From: Parahaliea mediterranea
Lineage (GTDB): Bacteria; Pseudomonadota; Gammaproteobacteria; Pseudomonadales; Halieaceae
Reading direction: 5' to 3'
Length of the DNA stretch: 64,000 nt
NCBI RefSeq assembly: GCF_003402235.1
Contig: NZ_QEWO01000007.1
Location: 1 to 64,000, forward strand
The translations under genes and the position numbers were made by a program. Below the pieces are notes generated by a model. That model made no database searches. It was not told the DNA's origin and was given only the letters and a program-made list of their open reading frames with translations. This document shows, in pieces, positions 56,295-64,000 of this stretch. Positions within the stretch are counted from its first letter, which is position 1, and each line of letters opens with the position of its first letter.

Positions 56295-56877
56295 CCGGCT
56301 TCTCCTCTGGGCTGTCCTGGGGCGGGGCGGTTGCGCCCTCGTCCTGCTGGTTGTTGGGCAGGGCGCTGGCGGGGATCACCACCTCCACCCGCCCGCTGTC
56401 GCTGGCGCTGGAGTCGGCGCGGATCAGCTGCTGGCCAATGAAGTACTCAATGGAATCCCCGGCCACCTTGGAGCCGTCCTGTTCGACACTGGCGTTGCGC
56501 TTGAGCAGCACCCGCTCCTCGGCCTTGAAGTATTCGATCACCTCTGCCCGGGCGTGCATCAGGCCCTTGTCGGCCTGGGGCTGCTCGCGCATGTGGGCCG
56601 GGCTGCCTTCGGCCATGATGCGATCGGCCTCCTTGTCCTCGTGAAACACGGTGACCTTGGCGGCGTCGATACGCAGAGTGCCCTGCTGCATCATCACGTT
56701 GCCCTGATAGACGGTAAAGCCCTTCTTCTCATCGCGCACCGCCTTGTCGGCGGAAATGCGAATCGGCTCCTGGCGATCCTCCGGCAGGGCCAGGGCAGCG
56801 CCGGCCGCCAGCAGCAGGGCAGCCGCCAGCAGACGGGCCGGCGCCCTCGGGGCCGGCTCAGGGCCGCGCTTGTACAT
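56272..56877 (-). CDS. lptA: LPS transport periplasmic protein LptA
   Basis: A 201-aa periplasmic bridge protein. Signal peptide then [33 protein letters not shown], the OstA-like repeat. ATG at 56877 has GGAGA eight bases upstream; the ATG at 56892 has none. The C-terminus is a Gln/Pro-rich tail. It overlaps lptC by 20 bases. Confidence 0.95.
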   Translation of the reverse strand: MYKRGPEPAPRAPARLLAAALLLAAGAALALPEDRQEPIRISADKAVRDEKKGFTVYQGNVMMQQGTLRIDAAKVTVFHEDKEADRIMAEGSPAHMREQPQADKGLMHARAEVIEYFKAEERVLLKRNASVEQDGSKVAGDSIEYFIGQQLIRADSSASDSGRVEVVIPASALPNNQQDEGATAPPQDSPEEKPGGATDGQ

Positions 56878-57418
56878 AGGTGGTCTCCACATTGGGGCTC
56901 ATGACGATGCGCTCGGTGTTCAGGTCGGCGGTCATGCCGTCGGCACGAAGGATACTCTCATTCTGTGTGATGGTGACAGGAACGCGTGATACCGCGGTGT
57001 TTTTGCGGGTGTTCAAGGTCATGGCCTGGGTTGCCAGGGTGCCGCCGGTCTGGTCGTTGACCAGCCGCACCGTGCTGCGCAGTTGCAGCACGCCGGGCCG
57101 GTGGCGGAAGGTGCCCTCGTCGGCGGTGGCGGACCAGGTGCGGTCGTTGCCGTCGTGGGAGTAAAAACGCGGTTGCTGCAGCTCGGAGCTGTCCTTGCCG
57201 GCAAAATAGTCCGCCCGGTCTGCCTCAAGGACTTCCTTGAGCATGCCATCCTCGGTGTACTGCCAGCTGCGCACATTCTCCACATAGGTGCGCGGCAGGG
57301 CCATCTGGCGCTGGGCGATGGCCGGGTCGGCGCCCGGGTCGCCGCCCGGATTCCAGTACAGGCTGGTCAGCAGCACCAGGCAGAACGCCAGGGCAATGGG
57401 CAGAACGGTGCGTTGCAT
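56858..57418 (-). CDS. lptC: LPS export ABC transporter periplasmic protein LptC
   Basis: A 186-aa bitopic protein: TM at PIALAFCLVLLTSLYW, then the OstA-like jellyroll with PRTYVENVRSWQYTEDG and FAGKDSSELQQP. ATG at 57418 shares one base with the kdsC stop. It links LptBFG to LptA. Confidence 0.94.
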   Translation of the reverse strand: MQRTVLPIALAFCLVLLTSLYWNPGGDPGADPAIAQRQMALPRTYVENVRSWQYTEDGMLKEVLEADRADYFAGKDSSELQQPRFYSHDGNDRTWSATADEGTFRHRPGVLQLRSTVRLVNDQTGGTLATQAMTLNTRKNTAVSRVPVTITQNESILRADGMTADLNTERIVMSPNVETTYVQARP

Positions 57419-57960
57419 CAGAGAAAACCGGACTCCAGGGTGTCTCGCTGGCCGCGCGCCTCCAGCAGGAATTCGCAGGCTTCGCGCACGGCGCCACAAC
57501 CGCCGCCAAGGTGGCTGCGCCAGTTGGCCGCCGCCGCGACACGCTCGCAGGCATCGGCGACCGTCAGGCCAAGGCCCGCGGCGACAATGGCGCCAAGGTC
57601 GGGCAGGTCGTCGCCCATGTAGGCGCATTCAGAGAGTTGGAGCCCTTTGGCGCGGCACAGTTCCGCCAGCGCCTCGCGCTTGTCCTCGCGGCCCTGCACC
57701 ACCTCGCCAATGCCCAGCTCCGCGGCGCGGCGGGCGACGATGTGGGAATTGCGGCCGGTGATGATGGCCACCTCAATGCCCACCTTCTGCACCAGCTTGA
57801 TGCCAAGGCCGTCCTTGATATTGAAGGCCTTGAGTTCCTCGCCGTTGTTGCCGTAGTAAATACGCCCGTCGGTCAGGACGCCGTCGACATCCAGGGCCAG
57901 CAGGCGGATGGCGGCGGCTTTTTCGCTCATGTCCTCACTCATGTCGTCGCGCATGCCCAT
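57418..57960 (-). CDS. kdsC: 3-deoxy-D-manno-octulosonate-8-phosphate phosphatase
   Basis: A 180-aa HAD phosphatase releasing Kdo. Catalytic Asp pair in LDVDGVLTDG, then ITGRNS and YMGDDLPD. The ATG at 57960 overlaps the kdsD stop by one base; further in-frame ATGs at residues 3, 7 and 11 are alternatives. Confidence 0.96.
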   Translation of the reverse strand: MGMRDDMSEDMSEKAAAIRLLALDVDGVLTDGRIYYGNNGEELKAFNIKDGLGIKLVQKVGIEVAIITGRNSHIVARRAAELGIGEVVQGREDKREALAELCRAKGLQLSECAYMGDDLPDLGAIVAAGLGLTVADACERVAAAANWRSHLGGGCGAVREACEFLLEARGQRDTLESGFL

Positions 57961-58937
57961 CAGGCGATACCCGCCTGCAGCAGGTCCTTGAGGTGCAGCA
58001 CGCCGGCCACGCTGCCCGCCTGCAGTACCACCAGGGCGCTGATGCGGTTTTCTTCCATGATGCGCAGGGCCTCGGCGGCCAGCATGCCCGGCCCCACGGT
58101 TTTGGGGCCTTTGGTCATCAGGTGGCCGATGGTGGTGTTGTTGATGTCGACCCGCGCCTCAATGGCGCGGCGCAGGTCGCCGTCGGTAAAAATGCCTTCC
58201 AGCGCGCCGCCAGCGTCCACCACGGTCGTCATGCCAAGGCCCTTGTTGCTGATTTCCAGCAGCGCCTGGGCCAGTTGGGTGTCCAGCGCCACGCGCGGCA
58301 CCTGCTCGCCGCTGCGCATCACGTCCTCCACTTTCAACAGCAGCTTTTTGCCAAGGGTGCCGCCGGGGTGGGAGAAGGCAAAATCCTCGGCGGTGAAGCC
58401 GCGGGCCTCCAGCAGGGCAATGGCCAGGGCGTCGCCCATCACCAGGGCCGTGGTGGTGCTGGAGGTGGGAGCCAGGTCCAGGGGGCAGGCCTCGGTGGCC
58501 ACGCCGGTATTCAGGTGGGCGTCGGAGGCCTGGGCCAGGGGCGAATCCGGGTCGCCGGTCATGCTGATGATGGGCGTGCCCAGGCGTTTGAGCAGGGGCA
58601 GCAGGCTGACTACTTCTGGCACCTTGCCACTGTTGGACAGGGCGATCACCGAGTCCTGGGGGGTGATCATGCCCATGTCGCCGTGGCTGGCCTCGCCCGG
58701 GTGCACAAAATGGGCAGGGGTGCCGGTGCTGGCCAGGGTGGCGGCGATTTTGCGGGCGATATGGCCGGACTTGCCCATGCCGGTCACAATCACCCGCCCG
58801 CGGGTGGCCAACAGCAGTTCGCAGGCCTGTTCAAAGTGGGTGTCGATGCGCTGGGCGAGGGCGGCGACGGCATCGGCTTCAATCTGCACGGTGCGCAGGG
58901 CCGAGCGGCGATAGGCACTCGGGTCGTGGTCGCTCAT
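57960..58937 (-). CDS. kdsD: Arabinose-5-phosphate isomerase
   Basis: A 325-aa enzyme making arabinose 5-phosphate for Kdo. SIS domain (TGMGKSGHIARKIAATLASTG, ISNSG-like ALSNSGKVPEV) then two CBS domains. The ATG at 58937 lacks a good ribosome site; the antiporter gene ends 11 bp upstream. Confidence 0.96.
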   Translation of the reverse strand: MSDHDPSAYRRSALRTVQIEADAVAALAQRIDTHFEQACELLLATRGRVIVTGMGKSGHIARKIAATLASTGTPAHFVHPGEASHGDMGMITPQDSVIALSNSGKVPEVVSLLPLLKRLGTPIISMTGDPDSPLAQASDAHLNTGVATEACPLDLAPTSSTTTALVMGDALAIALLEARGFTAEDFAFSHPGGTLGKKLLLKVEDVMRSGEQVPRVALDTQLAQALLEISNKGLGMTTVVDAGGALEGIFTDGDLRRAIEARVDINNTTIGHLMTKGPKTVGPGMLAAEALRIMEENRISALVVLQAGSVAGVLHLKDLLQAGIA

Positions 58938-58948
58938 GGGGAGGGGTC

Positions 58949-59923
58949 TCAGCGGGTCTGGTAAAGCCAGTAATAATACCCCGCGTAGAGGGCCACAAAC
59001 AACGCGCCAACACCGCGCCCAAGGTAAGCGCGGCCATCGCCACTGCGCGGGTGGTGCCGGCCCCACAGCAACACCAGGGCAAGCACCACCGTGAGCCCGG
59101 CCATGCTGGCGTAGTCCCTTGGCAGCACGTGGGCGTCCAGCTGCTCGGGCAGGATAATGCCCGGAATGGCCATCACCGCCAGCAGGTTGAACAGGTTGGA
59201 GCCAATCACATTGCCCACCGCAATCTCGGTGTGCCCGCGCAGGGAGCTGGCCACGGTGGCGGCCAGTTCCGGCAGGCTGGTGCCGATGGCGACGATGGTG
59301 AGGCCGATCACCAGCTTGGAAACGCCCAAAAACAGGGCCACCTCGGTGGCGCCCCACACCAGCATGCGGGAGCTGGCAATTAGCAGGGCCAGGCCAAGGG
59401 CGAAGGTGAGCCAGGCGCGCCCCATGGCCAGGTGAGGCAGTTCCTCGCCCTCGCCGGCGTCCAGTAGCGGGCTGTCGGCCCCCTGGCGGCGCACCATCAG
59501 GTACAGGATCAGGGCCAGTGAGGCCAGCATGAGCCAACCGTCCAGGCGCGACAGCTCACCGTCGAGAATCAGCACCGCCACCCCGGCGGTAACCGCCAGC
59601 AGGGCAGGCAGCTCCTGGCGGACACAGTCCGCGCGGACGACAATCGGCACCGCCACCAGGGTAACCCCCAGCACCAGGCCGATATTGGCGATGTTGGAGC
59701 CGATGGCATTGCCGATGGCCAGTTCGCCAGCGCCGGCCATGGCGGCGGTAAAAGACACCAGGATTTCCGGGGCAGAGGTGCCGATGGAGACAATCGTGAG
59801 GCCGATCAGCGCCGGCGACAGGCCGAGGTTCTCGGCAATGGAGGCGGCGCCGGCGACAAACAGGTCGGCGCTCCAGATCAGGATGATGAAGCCGAGCAGA
59901 ATCGCAATGGACGGCAGTAGCAT
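58949..59923 (-). CDS. Calcium/sodium antiporter (YrbG family)
   Basis: A 324-aa CaCA exchanger with ten predicted helices. The two alpha repeats read TIVSIGTSAPEILVSFTAA-x-x-G and TIVAIGTSLPELAATVASS, each followed by GNAIGSN or GNVIGSN. ATG at 59923. It leads the kdsD-kdsC-lptCAB run, as in enterobacteria. Confidence 0.95.
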   Translation of the reverse strand: MLLPSIAILLGFIILIWSADLFVAGAASIAENLGLSPALIGLTIVSIGTSAPEILVSFTAAMAGAGELAIGNAIGSNIANIGLVLGVTLVAVPIVVRADCVRQELPALLAVTAGVAVLILDGELSRLDGWLMLASLALILYLMVRRQGADSPLLDAGEGEELPHLAMGRAWLTFALGLALLIASSRMLVWGATEVALFLGVSKLVIGLTIVAIGTSLPELAATVASSLRGHTEIAVGNVIGSNLFNLLAVMAIPGIILPEQLDAHVLPRDYASMAGLTVVLALVLLWGRHHPRSGDGRAYLGRGVGALFVALYAGYYYWLYQTR

Positions 59924-60108
59924 CGGGTTGGGTTCAATTCCTGTTAAAGTAGGCGCCGCGCTGAACCTCGGTGCCGTTACGGCTGTCATAACCTGTCACG
60001 GGGTTGGCGTGTTCAGGCTGGCCGGCGGCGCCGGGGCGCTGCCACTATAACCTGAAAGATTACCTGAAAGCCGATACCCTACAGAGATTAAGTGCAGGAG
60101 CAAAGGAC

Positions 60109-60777
60109 GTGAAGCGAGTCGAGCAGATGTTGATGCATGGCATGGCCGTGCTGGCCCTGGTGGCGGGCGCCGCTGTGGCGCAGGCCGAGCCGGCCCCCAC
60201 CGCCCACCAGGTGGTGGGGGAGGCCACCGAGTCGGTGATGGCCGCCGTGGCCGATGCGCGCCGCGCCGGTGACGGCGCCTCCGAGGCCTACTACCAGCAG
60301 ATCGAGACGCTGCTGGACCCGGTGGTGGACTTTCGCGGCTTTGCCCGCGGTGTGATGGGGCCCTACGCCACCAGCGAGCGCTACCGCTCCCTGGATGAGG
60401 CCGGCCGCGAGAAGCTGGCCGACCAGCTGGACCGTTTCACCGAGCGCATGCGCGAGGGTATGGTGCGCACCTACGGCAAGGGCCTGCTGGCCTTCGGCGG
60501 CTCGCGCATTGAAGTGACCCAGCCCTCCAACCCCGATCCCGAATCGCGCCGCGCCACCGTGCAGCAGCTGATCCACAAAGAGGGCGCCCAGCCCTACGTG
60601 GTGCTGTACCAGATGGGGCGCGACAAGGACGGCAACTGGAAGCTGCGCAACATGATTATCGAGAACGTTAATCTGGGTGAGATCTACCGCAGCCAGTTCC
60701 AGAGCTCGGCGCGCAGCTACAACGGCGACCTGGACCAAGTCATCGACAACTGGTCGGCGGTAGAAATCGACACCTGA
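60109..60777 (+). CDS. mlaC: Phospholipid-binding protein MlaC/Ttg2D
   Basis: A 222-aa periplasmic carrier of the Mla lipid-transport system. Signal peptide ends AVAQAEP. The family signature DPVVDFRGFARGVMGPYA and late LIHKEGAQPYVVLYQMG and NLGEIYRSQF are intact. GTG at 60109 has GGAG eight bases upstream. Normally mlaF, mlaE and mlaD precede and mlaB follows; here only about 185 bp separate it from the antiporter, and ibaG comes next. It is therefore an orphan at this locus. Confidence 0.92.
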   Translation: MKRVEQMLMHGMAVLALVAGAAVAQAEPAPTAHQVVGEATESVMAAVADARRAGDGASEAYYQQIETLLDPVVDFRGFARGVMGPYATSERYRSLDEAGREKLADQLDRFTERMREGMVRTYGKGLLAFGGSRIEVTQPSNPDPESRRATVQQLIHKEGAQPYVVLYQMGRDKDGNWKLRNMIIENVNLGEIYRSQFQSSARSYNGDLDQVIDNWSAVEIDT

Positions 60778-60830
60778 GGCCGGTGCTGGCTGTTTTGTCG
60801 CAGCCTGATAAAATGCCCGCCTTTTCCCCT

Positions 60831-60867
60831 GCGCGCCGGCAACCCAGCCGGCGCGCTGTTTATTGTT
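60831..60867 (+). terminator. Strong intrinsic terminator after mlaC
   Basis: GCGCGCCGGC and GCCGGCGCGC form a perfect 10-bp stem with an AACCCA loop, followed by TGTTTATTGTT. It ends only 10 bp before the ibaG start. Confidence 0.8.
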
Positions 60868-60877
60868 GGAGTTAACT

Positions 60878-62411
<1,534 letters not shown>

Positions 62412-62432
62412 CCGACAAGGCCGAGGCCACCG

Positions 62433-63076
62433 ATGAGCAGACCCCTCACCCTGGCACTGACCAAGGGCCGCATCCTCAAGGAAACCCTGCCGCTGCTAGC
62501 GCGGGCCGGCATCGAGCCGCTGGAGGACGTGTCCGCCAGCCGCAAACTGGTGTTTGAAACCACACTGCCCGGCCTGCAGCTGGTGATTATTCGCGGCACC
62601 GACGTGCCCACCTACGTGCGCCACGGCGCCGCCGACCTCGGCGTGGTGGGCAAGGACATCCTGCTGGAGCAGGGCGCCGATGGCCTGTACGAGCCGCTGG
62701 ACCTGAACATCGCCCGCTGCCGCCTGATGACCGCCGGCCCGGTGGGCTGGCAGCGCGGCGGCGCCCGGGTGCGGGTGGCCACCAAGTTTGTGAACGTGGC
62801 CCGGCGACACTTTGCCCGCCAGGGCCTGCACGCGGAAGTGATCAAACTCTACGGCGCCATGGAGCTGGCGCCGATGATGGACCTTGCCGACCTGATCGTC
62901 GACATCGTCGATACCGGCAACACCCTGCGCGCCAACGGCATGGAGCCACTGGAGGAAATCGCTTCCATCAGCTCCCGCCTGGTGGTGAACAAGGCCGCCA
63001 TGCGCGCCCAGCACGGCCCCATCCAGAAAGTGGTGGACAACATCGCCGCGGCGGTAGCGGCGGCCGAGGCAGCCTG

Positions 63077-63077
<1 letters not shown>
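62433..63077 (+). CDS. hisG: ATP phosphoribosyltransferase, short form
   Basis: A 214-aa HisG lacking the C-terminal ACT-like domain, so it should need HisZ, not seen here. Motifs: [42 protein letters not shown], and the PRPP loop [15 protein letters not shown]. First step of histidine synthesis. Stop overlaps the hisD ATG (TGATG). Confidence 0.97.

Positions 63078-64000
<923 letters not shown>

Overview
The window looks like a chromosome segment of a high-GC gammaproteobacterium. Its conserved blocks keep the Pseudomonas-type gene order: ychF-pth-rplY-prs-tRNA(Gln)-ispE-lolB-TPR gene, hemA-prfA-prmC-moeB, gatBAC//mreBCD-maf-rng-yhdP, and npr-rapZ-ptsN-hpf-rpoN-lptBAC-kdsC-kdsD followed by mlaC-ibaG-murA-hisG-hisD. 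Together with the steroid-type oxygenases and TonB receptors this suggests a marine lineage of the Cellvibrionales/Halieaceae kind. That placement is inference; no marker beyond gene order and protein resemblance was available.

Layout. 1-3.6 kb: an ISL3-type insertion sequence next to an exported protein built from two ankyrin-like halves. 3.6-7.0 kb: an iron module (PepSY membrane protein and TonB receptor behind a Fur-box-like site). 7.0-12.3 kb: an accessory stretch that is more AT-rich in part (SDR, SnoaL-like protein, large TonB receptor, GST, DUF4287). 12.4-18.3 kb: an Rhs/YD-like lipoprotein with Asp-rich repeats, an amidohydrolase, a one-domain voltage-gated channel with an acidic filter, and an outer-membrane protein. 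18.3-25.2 kb: conserved translation, PRPP, isoprenoid and lipoprotein genes. 25.3-29.4 kb: an island holding a KshA-like Rieske oxygenase, an HsaA-like flavin monooxygenase, OmpW and an FNR/Anr regulator, with two FNR boxes; it separates the TPR gene from hemA, which are neighbours in pseudomonads. 29.6-37.9 kb: haem/release-factor operon, DoxX, RhlB, CysZ, CWC protein, SmrA and a PA4642-like protein. 37.9-50.0 kb: gat and mre-maf-rng-yhdP. 50.0-60.0 kb, minus strand: darP-mgtE, the PTS-Ntr/RpoN block, LPS transport and Kdo genes, and a Ca/Na antiporter. 60.1-64.0 kb, plus strand: mlaC, ibaG, murA, hisG and the start of hisD, which runs off the window.

Most notable: mreC appears to start at AUA directly behind a Shine-Dalgarno sequence; mlaC stands alone where mlaFED and mlaB are expected; the O2-dependent steroid-type enzymes sit beside an oxygen-sensing regulator and its sites; the channel has a native EDWTD filter; the PepSY gene has no canonical start ahead of its conserved N-terminus; and a strong intrinsic terminator lies just upstream of ibaG-murA. 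I saw no CRISPR array, prophage or recognisable defence system.
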